A DNA stretch of 64,000 nucleotides. It comes from Maratus speciosus (lineage: Eukaryota; Arthropoda; Arachnida; Araneae; Salticidae). Positions 1 through 11,970 of the stretch are shown here, piece by piece. The position numbers and the translations under genes are program-made. The DNA lies in the NCBI GenBank assembly GCA_963932465.1, contig OZ010789.1, positions 591,181,581 to 591,245,580 of the forward strand, written 5' to 3'. The notes below the pieces were generated by a model that saw only the letters and a program-made list of their open reading frames with translations, made no database searches and was not told the origin of the DNA. Each line of letters starts with the position of its first letter. Position 1 is the first letter of the stretch.

Positions 1-367
1 TTGTATGCTAAAAAGACAACTTTAGTACCTTGCAGCCAAAAGTAAATTAATTAAAAACAATTAAAAACAAACAATATATAATTGTTCATAAAAATGTAAA
101 TTTTTAACTACATTTTTAACACTTGGGGCACCGGAAGATATGAATGGATTTCAATAAAAAAAATATGTAAACTAATATGCATAAAATATATCTTTCGCAC
201 CCCGCGCCAAAAGCAATTAAAGAAAAAAAAAATGTACGTTTTCATAAAAATTTCAATTTAAATCTATTTTGGGGGCGCTTGGGGCACCGGAAGATACAAA
301 TGGATTTTAATAAAAAGACACATGCAAACTAGCATACATAAAAGGCAACTTTTGCAACACGCGCCGA
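1..367. repeat. Tandem repeat, about 156-bp unit, 2.4 copies
   Basis: The phrase cttggggcaccggaagata starts at 122 and again at 278, a period of 156 bp. After each copy comes a similar stretch ending in a caccccgcgcc or caacacgcgcc motif. The first 60 bases match the tail of a further unit, so the array runs off the left edge of the window. No coding potential is visible. It could be the edge of a satellite array or an internal array of a transposon lying outside the window. Confidence 0.75.
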
Positions 368-1378
368 TTCGATTATTCACATTTCGATTTTTCGATCCAC
401 CCTATTGCAGAAAGAATACCTTACACATTTGCGCTGGATATATGGCCACACAACTTAACTTGAAATATTTTTATGAATAGTTACGTATCTGCATAAGCAT
501 ATCTCGTCTCATTATTTTTAAACAGTTAATTTTCTTTTTCTTTGGTTACGGAAATTATAAGAAGACGATTACTACTAAAAATAGTTGTACGAGATTTGGA
601 AGTTATTCAACTAATTTACAGAAACTTTTTGACGTATTTTTAACCAGTGTGAGTAGTTAAAATGTGGATGATGATTCACTGCATTGAATCAATGCATTTG
701 TAGAAAGTAGCAATTTCCATTGCAAGTACCGTTGTTCACAAAACTTCCAGGTTCTGATCGTTCCGCTAAGATAATATTGTACTGTTATTTTCTTAAATGC
801 AAAAGACGGTTATTATTTCAGAGTAACATAAAATACTACATGCAGAGAAGACTCCCTTGAGATTATTGTGCTTACTTTAAATTTTTAAGCTGTGATTAAT
901 ATGTAAATTGCAATAATATGTAAACCACGTGTTCCTTCTACAGCTGCAGCTCAGAAAATGTATTATCAGCGACAATTTTAAGTCACTATTGACAGCTAGA
1001 ATGTTTATCATGTACAATTTACTAATAAGCGTACCAATTACAAATGTGAAATTACCTTTAACGCATTTTGTGTCCAAACTAATTATGTTGCTTAAATGTT
1101 GAAATTACTTAAAGAAACCAGAATTTTCGAATACATTGATTTGAAATAAAAAATAACGATTTCGTTTGCATGCATTATAAAAGCAGTATTTTATTCAGAA
1201 ATTCTGGAAATATTTTGACGTTTAGGTATTAAAATTTGAATTTATAAATAATATAACACCGACTTTCAAATGTTAACTACGTTATGGTTTCGAAATTGCT
1301 TGTCCCTAATGGGCACATAGTGCGACAATATACAATTTTTCTTTTTTTTAATTAAATATTAATACACCTTCGGAAATA
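368..1378. other. AT-rich stretch, nothing recognised
   Basis: No reading frame resembling a known protein, no RNA gene and no paired terminal repeats were seen. A 66-codon minus-strand frame at 877-1077 has no recognisable motif and is treated as chance. Confidence 0.5.
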
Positions 1379-1531
1379 TTATTATAGAGTGGCAATATTA
1401 TTATAAATTATTATATAGTGGCAATATTATTATAAATTATTATAGAGTGGCAACATTATTATAAATTATTGTAGAGTGGCGATATTATTATAAATTATTA
1501 TAGAGTGACAATATTATTATAGAGTGAAAAA
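1379..1531. repeat. Minisatellite, 29-bp unit, about 5 copies
   Basis: Units of the form ttattatagagtggcaata plus ttattataaa repeat head to tail with single-base variants (agtggc, agtgac, tagtgg). The array stops about 30 bp before the left LTR of the Gypsy element. Confidence 0.9.
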
Positions 1532-1564
1532 TTGCATAGCACATCTTATTTTTCTCTCTATATA

Positions 1565-1946
1565 TGGGGGTGAGACTCCATACATAACTCACAACTCACT
1601 TTTAGGACGAACACTGACATTTATTGAGACGAACACACAAACTAAAAATACAGATATAAACACTCTTCTCGTTCTTTAATTAGCTTAAAGTCTATAATTC
1701 AGGACGTCGTTGAATATTTCTGAGATTTTCTTACGTCGTGTAAATATTCAATCTTATTTCACCGAAATATGTTCTGTTCTTTTTTAACAAAAAACCCTGC
1801 GTCATAAAAACTCATTTCATTCTCTTTTCTTCTTCTGCATTTCCACTTCACACAGCTTCGTTAAGGCTCGTTTCCTTTTTAATCTCGAAGCGGAAAATAC
1901 GGGGACACTCAGTCTGATGCAGGTGTTGCTTGCGAAATTCTCCACA
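1565..1946 (-). repeat. Gypsy 3' LTR
   Basis: 382 bp, complete, with TG and CA ends on the minus strand. It aligns end to end with the right-hand LTR once the 4.1-kb insertion there is removed. Confidence 0.93.
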
Positions 1947-2130
1947 AGCGGCCGTCCTGACATCTGGAGCTGCCGCAGCAACATGTGGTAAAATAGAATC
2001 TGAAAAACAAAAAAACAAAAACCCGTAACTGTTCTTAGGGGAAAAGAAAAAAATAATAATCTGCACATCATAGTTGAAGTAGCGTAACATCGAACACAGA
2101 AAGAAAAGATTTATTTTTTTTTTTTAAGTT

Positions 2131-3231
2131 TCAGTTTTCGTCAGGCCAAGGTTTCATGTATTCAGCACAGGAGCTAGTATTTATCGGTCCTTCAGTTGAT
2201 GAGATTTTCGTTACGTCGTAGGTGTCGTTAGACTTCACTTTGATTTCTTTATACGGACCTAAGAATTTAGATTTCAACTTTAAACCTGGTCCTTGCTGGG
2301 TTCTCTTAATTGCTACAAGGTCACAAAGCTTGTACTTACGGGGTTTCTTACGTCGTAAATTATAGTGCTTGCGGTTTTCTTGTTGAATTTCCAGAATATT
2401 CTTCTTGGCTTCTTTACGGAGCTCTTCTCTGTCTTTCATAAATTGTTCTTCGACTACACTGTTTAAGAGGTGAATAATTTGTACATCTTCTTCCTGTTTC
2501 ATTTTTGTGCCAAATAATATTTCAAACGGTGTTCTCTTAATGCTTCTTTGGTAAGTTGAATTAATGACTTGTTGAACTTTAGGAACATGTTTAAACCATT
2601 TGGTCGGTTCGTCTTTGGACATTTTAGAGATTACAGAAATTATGGTGGAATTAAATCGCTCTACTTGACCATTGGCACGGGGAAGGCCAGTTGTAACTGT
2701 CTCGTGCTTTATATTTTCATCTTGACAATAATCAGCAAATTCTTTGCTTGTAAATGCAGGACCTTTATCGCTAATGATAATGGAAGGATTGCCAAAAGTA
2801 TGACTTTGTTGTCGTAGTTTTGATATAACTTCGGTAGCAGAAGTACTTTTACATGGATACAACCAGACGAATTTAGTAAATGCGTCTATTAAAGACAAAA
2901 TATGTTTAGAATTTTTGTTGGTTGTTTCAAGAGGGCCTAAATGATCAATGTGGTAGGTTTGGAGAGGAGTCTCTTCCTTAGGTACGGTGTGTAATTCACC
3001 TTCTTGTTTGCCACGTTTGCGATTATACAAAAGGCATGTTACACAATTTGCTATAATTTTATCAATTTTATTTGACATATTAGGGATGAGAAATTCTTCG
3101 TTAAGGAGTTCTTCACAGCGTTTACGGCCAAAATGTCCTTTGTCATGAACGTGTTTAATGACATTTAGCTGCATTTCATCCAGCACGACTATCAGATCGA
3201 TACCTTTATGATTTTTATAGAGAACGTTATT
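2131..3231 (-). pseudogene. pol: Gypsy pol, integrase part
   Basis: The integrase that would insert the element's cDNA. Visible are the N-terminal HHCC zinc-binding module (HVHDKGHFG, then CVTC), the DDE catalytic core (Asp in DHLGPL, Asp in SDKGPAF, Glu in GQVERFN) and a C-terminal GPY/F-type module (FLGPYKEI). The frame ends just before the 3' LTR. It is in the same frame as the RT/RNase H segment but is cut off from it by TAA codons at 3232-3234 and 3310-3312. The open segment really begins at 3231; the first ATG in it lies inside the domain, so no start codon of its own is expected. All integrase catalytic residues are intact, so the damage is to linkage only. Confidence 0.93.
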
Positions 3232-3309
3232 TTAAAGGAAATAGTTGTCATATGGCTTTGTTTTCAAAATTTCTTTGATGGCCTGTATATGTTCGTCAGT
3301 GTTCTGTGA

Positions 3310-4605
3310 TTATATGATTTTGGTAGTAAAACTATCTTGAATGACCATACATATTGGATTTCTACTTAAAGCGTCGACATGGCGCATGCGTGTACCTTGT
3401 CTGTGTTCGATTGTATAGTTATAGTCAGCTAACATTAAAGCCCATCGAGCAATCTTGGTGCAAAGATCTTTTTTATTCATAGTAAGGGCGAATGCGTTGC
3501 AATCTGTGACTATCTTGAAAGGAATACCTAGAATGTAAACGCGAAATTTTTTAAGGGCTTCTATGACAGCTAAAACTTCTAATTCACAGCTCGAATATTT
3601 ACGTTCGGCATCTGTGGTTTTTTTGCTCATAAAATAGACAGGGTGAAATTGATTGTCAATAGAAGACTTTTGAAGGAGGACTGCTCCGTAACCGTCAATA
3701 GATGCATCACAGTGGACTTCTGTTTCGTTTTTAGGGTTATAATTGCTTAAAACAGGACCTGAAGAAAGGATGTGTTTCAGCTGATTAAATGCATTTCGTT
3801 GCTGGTCGCCAAAGTGAAATTTAGTGTCCTTTCTAAGAAGATCTGTTAAAGGCTTAGCTATTAAAGAGTAATCCTGAATGAATTTCCGAAAATATGAAGT
3901 TAATCCGACAAATGAATGTACATCTTTTATACTTTTAGGTTCTGGGAAATTAAGGACAGCTTTAGTTTTTAAGGGGGATGGGTGCAGTTGACCATTTTTA
4001 ATGTGGTAACCCAAAAAATCAATTTCTCGTTGTAGAAAGTGGCATTTTTTGAAATTCAGTTCTAAACCATATTCGGATGCAGTTGTAAGGACGCGTTGTA
4101 ATTTCTGGAGTCCTTCGACTTCGTTTTCAGCTGGTATTATGAAGTCATCCATATAGACAATAAGTACTTTTTCATTAATGAGGTCTCGAAAAACGTTATA
4201 AATATATCTTTGAAACACTAACGGTACATCGCTAAGGCCATAATTCATATATAAGAATTCAAATTGACCAGAATGTGTTACGAAATAAGTATATTTTCTA
4301 ATATTTTCTTCTACTTCGACATGAAAAAAAGCATTTTTAAGGTCAAGAGTAGTAAATACTTTTGCAGAATGCAACTGATCAATAATGTCATCAATTACTG
4401 GGAGGGGGAAACGTTGTTTATGTGTTTTAGAATTTAACTTCCTATAGTCAACACACAATCTATATGAACCATCTTTCTTTTTTACTAGGACAATAGGTGA
4501 TGAAAAATTACTAGTGGTTTTACGAATAATTCCTTTTTCGAGCCACTCAGAAATTTGTTTTCGACGAAGTTTTTCTCTATTTGCGCCAAGCGCCTGGGAG
4601 GACAA
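3310..4605 (-). pseudogene. pol: Gypsy pol, reverse transcriptase and RNase H
   Basis: RT and RNase H of a Ty3/Gypsy element. RT motifs in order are the fingers segment SPIVLVKKKDGSYRLCVDYR, the motif A region LDLKNAFFHV, the motif B region MNYGLSDVPLVFQ (usually M-P-F-G-L with N-A-P, here altered) and the catalytic YMDD. RNase H follows with Asp in EVHCDAS, Glu in SSCELEVLA, Asp in IVTDCNA and the closing HVDALSRNP. The frame stops at 3310-3312 with TAA. Upstream, the protease frame and this frame overlap at 4485-4605 and are offset, and the natural junction sits near 4575-4595 in an A-rich stretch. That may be a one-base indel or a programmed shift; Gypsy elements normally shift before protease, so a mutation is more likely. 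Confidence 0.94.
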
Positions 4606-5662
4606 GTAACAGGTTCTTCGTTTTCCAGACGAATTGATAATTTAACATCAGTTGTCTTTATTTTTTTAGGAGAATAATTTTGAATAAGTTCTGAAATTTG
4701 TAAACGTATTGTTTCATCGGTAATATGAGATAAATCAAGATTAAGATCGTCTAACACATGAGCAATATTAATCAAAAAATTATTGGACGTATCGTCATTT
4801 TTCTCGATTTTTTGCATCGAAATATTATTTCCAGAAATTGTTAAAATACTTTGTTGAATGATGTCTGTGCCAATAATAAGATCAAAAGATATGGAATAAT
4901 CTGGGACTACATAAACATTAGTTGTATAATTAAAATCATCTATCATAATGTTCGTAGAGAAAAAACCTAGGGGTTTGATTATAGTATTTCCTAATCCAGT
5001 TAATGTGATAGTTGAATGTTCAAGGTTCGAAATTGTAGGGAGTATGCGATAAATACTTTCCTTTAGTAAACTTCTTTCACTACCTGTGTCTACCAATGAT
5101 GTAACATTTACAGACGAAATAATGACTTGTTTGGTCATGAAAGTGTTCGACGTGACAGTGGAAACATTGGAGGCTTCTGACTTAACTCTAGGTCTCCTTG
5201 GTTGATCACATTGAGCCGATTTATGGCCAAAATTCGAACAATTAAAACAACGAGGGCCTTTATCTTTATGTCTGCATTGGCTACTTTTATGATTCGACAA
5301 ACCACAATTAAAGCAAAAAAGATCAGATTTTGGTCGAAAGGATTTCTCTTTCACTGGCATTTCAGGTTTGACTTTACGAAATTTAGTGTTCTCAAAGTCA
5401 TGTCGAATTTTGTCATAAATTTTGAGCTTTTGCTTGAATTCTACAATGGATTGGCATCCATATAACATTGATTTTCTGAAAACGGGGTCGGGTATGCCGT
5501 TTATGATGTATTGCATTAATGCGGAATCCTCGATTTTACCACGCGAGCATATTTGTTTCATGATAAGAAAATATTCTTCTATTGATTCATTTTCTTGCAA
5601 TTTTCGTTTATTTAATATATCATGTAACTCGGCGGAATTATAAGTGGTGCTAAATTCATATA
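4485..5662 (-). pseudogene. gag: Gypsy gag C-terminus (two zinc knuckles) and protease
   Basis: The first part is the C-terminal gag half, with two CCHC knuckles: CFNCGLSNHKSSQC and CFNCSNFGHKSAQC. These would package the RNA. An aspartic protease follows, with active site VDTGSERSLL and the later hydrophobic motif DLIIGTDII. The frame is open from the edge of the TTAA MITE at 5662 and is therefore the downstream half of the gag frame at 5936-6610. Removing the MITE and one TTAA copy (269 bp) puts both halves in the same frame. The C-terminal 20 or so residues after about 4600 are off-frame translation of the RT N-terminus. Confidence 0.88.
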
Positions 5663-5666
5663 TTAA

Positions 5667-5931
5667 CCCTCCGAGCGTCTTGCAAAAGGGTAAAATTGTA
5701 ATGTTGTTTTCTTTGCATTTTGTTTTAAATGCTAAGAAAGTATGATTCTTTCAACATTATAAAAAAAAACTCAATTACAAATATGAATGTAATGCTTGAG
5801 AGTATTAATCATTCTTCAGTGTATTTAAAATTCATTAAATCTAGATAATTATATTATCTTAAATATTGCTTGTAATGCTGTGAAACCTGGAGCTTAGTAA
5901 ACGGAATATTACGCCCCAAACACTTAAAGGG
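5667..5931. mobile_element. TTAA-target MITE inserted in Gypsy gag (piggyBac-like)
   Basis: 265 bp with imperfect inverted ends (CCCTCCGAGCGTCTTG on the left, CCCTTTAAGTGTTTGG read in from the right). The left flank is TTAA at 5663-5666 and the right flank is CTAA at 5932-5935, taken as a mutated TTAA duplication. The TTAA target and CCC ends point to a piggyBac-like non-autonomous element. It has no coding capacity. It interrupts gag exactly between the capsid-like part and the zinc-knuckle part. Confidence 0.8.
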
Positions 5932-5935
5932 CTAA

Positions 5936-6610
5936 GAATAGTTTAAGTTTGTCATATGAATTGATATGAAATTCTGTTTGTGCTAATAACTGGGCTTTTC
6001 CTCGTAATGATCTTTTACAAAATATGAATTTATGAATGTCAGATAAATTAAACATATTAGTAACATCCTCAAAATTATTAAACCATACGTTTATATCACT
6101 AAAAGAACTACCATCGAAAGGAGGTATTACACTTTCAATATCAGTAAAATTCATAGACGATGGCATAAAACTTTGAACTGGAAATTGCTGTTGTTTGTCA
6201 AAATTTGATAATTCAGTGTTATTCCTTGAAGTCATATTATTTGAAGGCAGTTCGGGTTCCGAGTCAGTGTCACTTTCATTTTGTATAATATTATTTTGTA
6301 GTAAGGTCAAGTCTGAAAGGTATGTAACTAATCGGGTTGCGAGATCGTTTAAAGATCCCTCATTATCAATACAAAGTAGATTGCACACTGTAATCAGATC
6401 ATTTAATGAAAAATCAGTTTGAACTTTAGTTATTTTATTTTTGAATTCGGTGCTGTCGGTTTGAAAACCGAAACCAGTAAAATCACGTATTCTCTTTCTA
6501 TTAGAGCGATCACCGTCAGCATCAAATAGGAATTTATGTAGCAATTTAATTTTATGCGTTCGTTCGTTTTTAAATGCAACTTCCAGTTCAGGTATCTCAA
6601 CTAACTTCAT
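5936..6610 (-). pseudogene. gag: Gypsy gag N-terminal part
   Basis: This should be the structural capsid precursor of the element. The most likely start is the ATG at 6608-6610 (MKLVEIPEL), because upstream codons of the frame lie in the leader next to the primer-binding site. Residues about 70-110 have the look of a SAP-like helix-loop-helix (SLNDLITVCNLLCIDNEGSL and following), which is seen in some arthropod Gypsy gags. The later part (VIPPFDGSSFSDINVWFNNF) resembles the retrotransposon-gag capsid domain. The frame then runs into the MITE at 5931 and ends there with a few foreign codons. Gag is fast-evolving, so family assignment rests on position and on the downstream zinc knuckles. Confidence 0.8.
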
Positions 6611-6703
6611 AAGCAAAATAATAATAATGAACTCACCGTTAGAATAATATTCGGCTTGAATATGTAGGATGAATAACACTAATTAATCATATTGGTGGGT
6701 TAA

Positions 6704-6722
6704 CTGTCACTTCTGACGCAAA
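6704..6722 (-). promoter_or_regulatory. Gypsy primer-binding site candidate (tRNA-Leu-like)
   Basis: Immediately inside the 5' LTR, the minus strand reads TTTGCGTCAGAAGTGAC. The core GTCAGAAGTG matches the usual complement of an animal tRNA-Leu 3' end, although the expected leading TGG is altered. Position is right and the match is partial. Confidence 0.5.
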
Positions 6723-6726
6723 TTTA

Positions 6727-7099
6727 TGGGGGTGAGACTCTATACATAACTCACAACTCACTTTTAGGACGAACACTGACATGTATTGAGACGAACACAC
6801 AAACAAAAAATATAGATATAAACACTCTTCTCGTTCCTTAATTAGCTTAAAGTCTATAATTCAGGACGTCGTTGAATATTTCTGAGATTTACTTACGTCG
6901 TGTAAATATTCAATCTTATTTCACCGAAATATGTTCTGTTCTTTTTTAACAAAAACCCCTGCGTCGTAAAAACTCATTTCATTCTCTTTACTTCTTCTGC
7001 ATTTCCACTTCACACAGCTTCGTTAAGGCTCGTTTCCTTTTTAATCTCGAAGCGGAAAATACGGGGACACTCAGTCTGATGCAGGTGTTGCTTGCGAAA
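6727..7099 (-). repeat. Gypsy 5' LTR, main part
   Basis: 373 of 382 bp of the 5' LTR. It stops at ...gcgaaa, where the long-inverted-repeat element begins, and resumes at 11215 with the duplicated gaaa and the last nine bases of the LTR, up to 11227. Regulatory sites of the element would lie here, but none could be named from sequence alone. Confidence 0.93.
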
Positions 7100-10000
7100 G
7101 GGTCATTCCATGTCAGTTCAGGCAGGCATGTAACCCACCATCACAGATTTTGATGAAACTGCGTGTGTTTGTTCCTTTTATTAAGATATGATTCCCAGTA
7201 TTTTTTTTTTTTACTCCTTGGTCAAATAGTTTCTGAGAAAAAAATTGTCAAAATTTTGAAAACTGCCATCAGTTGGCATTCTTGACTGCTCGATTTTCAA
7301 ATGTAGCATGACATAAATATAATCATATTTCAATATCTATTCCACAAATCATCTTCAAATAATTTATGCATAATATATAGGGTACGTATTTTATGAAACA
7401 AATACTGTTACGCTTATATAACATTTTAAGTGTGTCTAAAAAAATGTTTAATCTTTGAAGTCGTGATTTTTTTATGAAAAATAATGCATTACCTAAAATA
7501 GCATTATTAACAAAAGGCGGTATTTTTATTAAATTTATTTTTGGTGGGGGATATACTTAAAAGTGTCCTTTACCTGATTCTGAAATAAAAGTAGTGGGAT
7601 TTTGGGTGTTTTTAGTAGTATTTCATATTTAAAAATATTTTGAGGCGTATTTCAAATCAAATCAAGCAGAGTCATTCCATGTCAGTTCGCCTAAGATATT
7701 TAATTCACTGTCACAAATTTCAATGGAACTGGGTATGTTTATAGCTCATTTTAAGACAGGATCAAGGAAATTAAAGGTGATTACAAGTAAAATATTTTTT
7801 AAGATAAAAAAAATATCTAAATTTTGAAATTTTTTTAAAAATGTTTTTAATGGCAGATCTATATTCAAAGACTGCATAAAAAAAAAAGTCATTTCAATAT
7901 AAAATCACTAAATAAGTTTCAAATAATGTATATGTGACAAATAATGTAGGCAGATTATTATTTATTGTTGTTTGTCATGTTTAAATGCTAAGAGTGTGTT
8001 TAATCTTGTGAATTCTTAAAATCAAGAATTTTGTGAAAAATAATGTGTTAATCAAAAATTTATTATTAACCGAAGGCAGGCTGTTATTACTTTTTTTAAT
8101 TGTACATAAAAATATCTTTTCAATAGTTATAAAATAAAAATAGTGAAAATATGAGCAATTTTAACAAAATTTTCATAAAATGTGAATGTTTAATGATAAA
8201 TATTGAAGCTTTTCATGCTAAGATGTACTAAAATGACTACGATATCGTGTATTTCTACTCTTGCTTAAATATAATACATACAATAATAAAATAACAAATA
8301 TTATTTACAGCAATAAAAATTAAATTAAATAGTACCAGTTCCTTTACCAACACTACATTGCTCAACAGCCGACTTAAAATCAACAGCCCGCACTCTTATT
8401 GAAAAATACTTTCAACTGTTCAAATAATAAATAAACTGCATTTAAAAATTTTAATATCAACTTATTATCTTAAGATGATAATAATAACTAAACAACATGA
8501 TGAATTTATAAATCAGCTTTTAATTGAAAAGTCATGAAATGATCCCTTTAAATATTGTTGTTCATCGAGTCAATCAAAACAAATTATAGAAAAAAAAATA
8601 GTGAGCCTAATATGCTGACTGCAATGACACTTCTAACAAAACTAATTAATTCATTACCATCTGAAATCAAACCCGAAAGATCAAAAGAAAAAAAAAATCA
8701 TCTGTAGTGTGAATGTGACATACTCAGTGGTTGTTGAGATATGTCTTTGTGACATTTTCACCTGTACTTCAATAAAATATAAACATGTAAGCTTTTTTCA
8801 TTCATCCAAATTAAGTAAAACAATTATAAAATTGTGTTGTCATTACACCAGATGTTAAATTTTTCGTTACATACTATTAGATAAGTTCTTTACTTTTAGA
8901 CATTATTGACATAATATCAAAAAATTTGCTATATGTATTTTCTGTATATAAGTGTATAAACAATATATATATGCTTTACTAAACATAAATGAATAATTTT
9001 TAAATAATTTGTTTGAGAACAGGGATATATATACACACATATATATGTTGAAAATCCATCTTTCAGCAATATTGTGATGAAATAAATCAAATTACCGTAA
9101 TTTCCGGTGTATAGCCCGCGGATCATACAATCGTGTTTCCACCCAGAAATTTTTAAAAATAAAATGTAACTTTTTAGATCACAGTAAATATTGGTCTTCA
9201 AATACTGAATAAAATTTCTGGGTCCAAACTGAATTGTTTGATCTGCGGGCTATACACCCGAAATTACCGTACATATCATTAGAAACTGAATAAAGTTACA
9301 AAAGTGCAACTCATTAAGATTTAAATATTTTTTTAGATATAGTTATTTGAAAGATATAAATATAATGGATTATGCATTTTTTGCATATATTTAAAGCACA
9401 ATACGTCAAAATTTTCTTCAACAGAGTGAAATTTGTTTTTTTTTTTTCAATATTAGCAACTCAATGCTAAATTTTCAATATTAACAGCCAAATATGAGTT
9501 TAAAGATTAGGACTGTCATTTTGAAAATTTCTATTGGGCGGTGAGGAGCTAGTGATTTTTCTCTTTTTTGGAAAGGGATGATTGCTCTTCGCCCTAGAAG
9601 TTTTACTAAAAAACAATATTGTTTATTTTTTTCCTGAAGAAACGAACATAAAAGATAATTTGAAAAATAAAATAAATGTATAAATAAAAATATTTCCAGG
9701 GATGATACATTGGATAGGTTTTACATTTGAAAATATTGATAATTTAAAATATGATTTAAATACTACTAAAACCAACCGAAATCCCACTATTTTTATTTCA
9801 GATCCAGTTATAATGTAGTATTATGTACAATTTAAAATTAAAAAAATTAGTTATAGAAACTCCGCCTCTGATTGATAAAGATTTTTTAATAATTTCATTA
9901 TTTTTTGTAAAATATTTTTGATTTCAAAGATTATACAATTTTTTAGACACATTTAAATATTTTTTAACATTACAGCAATATTTTTTTCATAATCTACATA

Positions 10001-11214
10001 CTTTATTTACCTTGCTTAAATTATTCGAAGAAGATTTCTTTATTAGTTATTGAAATATGATTTTATATATAAAATGAGGCCTTTGAAAATTGAACAATCA
10101 TTAATGGCAACTCGTGGCATTTTTCCAAAATTTTGATAATTTTTTCTCTTATGTTCACTATATTTATTTTATAACCATTTAAAAGATATTTTTACGTACA
10201 ATTAAAAAAAAGCAAGAACACCCTGCCTTCGGTTAATAATAAATTTTTGATTAACACATTATTTTTGACAAAATTCTTGATTTTAAAAATTCATAAGATA
10301 AAAGACACTCTTAGTGTTTAAACATGATAAAAAACAAGAAATAATAATCAGCCTACATTATTTGTCACATATACATTATTTGAAACCTATTTAGTGATTT
10401 TATATTGAAATGACTTTTTTTTTTTTTTTTTTATGTAGTCTTTGAATATCGAACTGTCATTAAAAAAATTTAAAACAATTTTTCAAAATTTCATATTTTT
10501 TATCTTAAAAAATATTTTACTTAGGATCAAGAAAATTAAAGGTGATTACGTCTTAAAATAAGCTATAAACAAACCCAATTTCATTGAAATTTGTGACAGT
10601 GATTAAATGGCTTAGGGGAACTGACATGGAATGACTCTGCTTGATTTGATATGAAATGCACCTCAAAATATTTTAAAATAGGAAATACTACCAAAAACAC
10701 CCAAAATCCCACTATTTTTATTTCAGAATCAGGTAAAGGACACCTTTAAGTATATCTCCCATAAAAAATAAATTTAATAAAAATACCGCCTTTTGTTGAT
10801 AATGCTTTTTTTGTTAATGCATTATTTTTCATAAAAAATTCACGACTTCAAAGTTTAAATATTTTTTTAGACACACTTAAAATGTTATAACCGTAACAAT
10901 ATATTTTTTTCATAAGCTGCGTACCCTAAATATTGTGCATAAATTATTTGAAGATGATTTGTAGAGTAGATATTGAAATATGATTATATATATGACATAC
11001 TACATTTGAAAACCGAGCTATCAAGAATGCCAACTAACGGCAGTTTTTCAAAATTTTGACAATTTTTTTCTCAGAAACTATTTCACCAAGGAGCAAAAAA
11101 AATTACTGGTGATCATATCTTAATAGTAAGAACAAACACACGCAGTTTCATTAAAATCTGTGATGGTGGGTTACATATTGATATTTTACTGCCTGATTTG
11201 ACGTGGAATGCCCC
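7100..11214. mobile_element. 4.1-kb long-inverted-repeat (foldback) DNA transposon in the Gypsy LTR
   Basis: Ends are GGGTCATTCCATGTCAG and, read in from the right, GGGGCATTCCACGTCAA. A 4-bp duplication, gaaa, flanks it (7096-7099 and 11215-11218), and the uninterrupted LTR at 1935-1942 shows a single gaaa, which proves the insertion. The arms are about 1 kb each and are built from repeated modules of about 450-570 bp: two on the left (from 7100 and 7671) and three on the right (ending near 11214, 10635 and 10140). Each outer module restarts with the GTCATTCCATGTCAGTTC phrase. The centre (about 8.2-9.7 kb) is AT-rich and non-coding apart from a small MITE. No transposase is present. A 4-bp duplication would fit superfamilies such as Sola or Chapaev, but I cannot assign one. 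Confidence 0.88.
9095..9269. mobile_element. 175-bp TA-target MITE inside the foldback element
   Basis: Inverted ends CCGTAATTTCCGGTGTATAG and CGGTAATTTCGGGTGTATAG, continuing through AGCCCGCRGATCA, with TA on both sides (9093-9094, 9270-9271). This fits a Tc1/mariner-type or other TA-target MITE. It has no coding capacity. Confidence 0.82.
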
Positions 11215-11227
11215 GAAATTCTCCACA
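11215..11227 (-). repeat. Gypsy 5' LTR, terminal 13 bases after the insertion
   Basis: gaaattctccaca matches the end of the left LTR (1934-1946); the first four bases are the target duplication of the 4.1-kb element. Confidence 0.92.
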
Positions 11228-11966
11228 TATATATAATGAGTATAGAATAACCATTGCTTGGAGAGCAATTAACTATCAGCTCTCTTTGTCATTTGATTAG
11301 TAGACAGCCCTACGATGGGAAATTAGGTTCAGTAAAGATATGTGTAATCTTTTTTATATAAAAGTGAAAAGTGTTGAGGTACACATTCCAGTCAACAAGA
11401 ATTGTTTTATAAACTTCCAGTACTTCTTAAAAAATATATATTTCTTTTTACATTCATGAATTAATCCCTTAAATATGTATTAATACATGACATCTCGAAA
11501 TGCATCCTGTGTAATGAGTGAAATACTTATATATATATAAAAAAAAAAATCCCGGAAAATAACAAAGTGTTAACCCTAAACTACATTTTATAAGCGGTTT
11601 AGATAAATATGCATTACATTTAGTTATTTTTATTAAATAAATTATAACGAAATTCAATTTTTATTAAACATAATTATTTTTAGTATTAAATGCTAAATGT
11701 GTTTCTTATAAAATTTAGGAACTTGTAATCTTAACTCAGGTTTCAATGTAAACAATTGTAAAAGACTTACTCGTATTGAAACTCTTTCATAGCTAGAGAA
11801 AAGAAAAATCATTGGAAATGACGCATTTGAGAAGAAAAGTGTATTCTTTAAGAGATAATGGATTATTCAAAATGATTTTGCATTTATTTCTATTTTTTAT
11901 GTTTCAATGCTCTGTTTTTGATAAATAAATGATATTTTGTTTTTAAATATACATTTAAATATACTT
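11228..11966. other. AT-rich stretch, nothing recognised
   Basis: No gene, paired repeat or RNA seen. The 62-codon minus-strand frame at 11469-11657 has no recognisable motif. Confidence 0.45.
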
Positions 11967-11970
11967 TTAA

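Larger units (their letters stand above)
1565..11227 (-). mobile_element. Ty3/Gypsy LTR retrotransposon, disrupted by two later insertions
   Basis: The element is bounded by two LTRs (1565-1946 and 6727-7099 plus 11215-11227) that begin TGTGG and end CCCCA when read on the minus strand. Flanks are TATA or TATATA on both sides, a 4 or 6 bp target duplication typical of Gypsy elements. Gag, protease, RT, RNase H and integrase follow in Gypsy order from right to left, and no envelope frame is present. Two later insertions, 5667-5931 and 7100-11214, account for 4.4 kb, leaving about 5.3 kb of own sequence. By eye the LTRs differ at about nine positions in 382 bp, so the insertion is fairly young, yet the pol frame is already broken by stop codons and a frameshift. 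No clear polypurine tract abuts the 3' LTR. Confidence 0.95.

Noticed and set aside
1565..2130. Possible envelope gene between Gypsy pol and the 3' LTR
   Set aside because: Only about 180 bp separate the integrase stop from the LTR; the 80-codon frames there cover LTR sequence.
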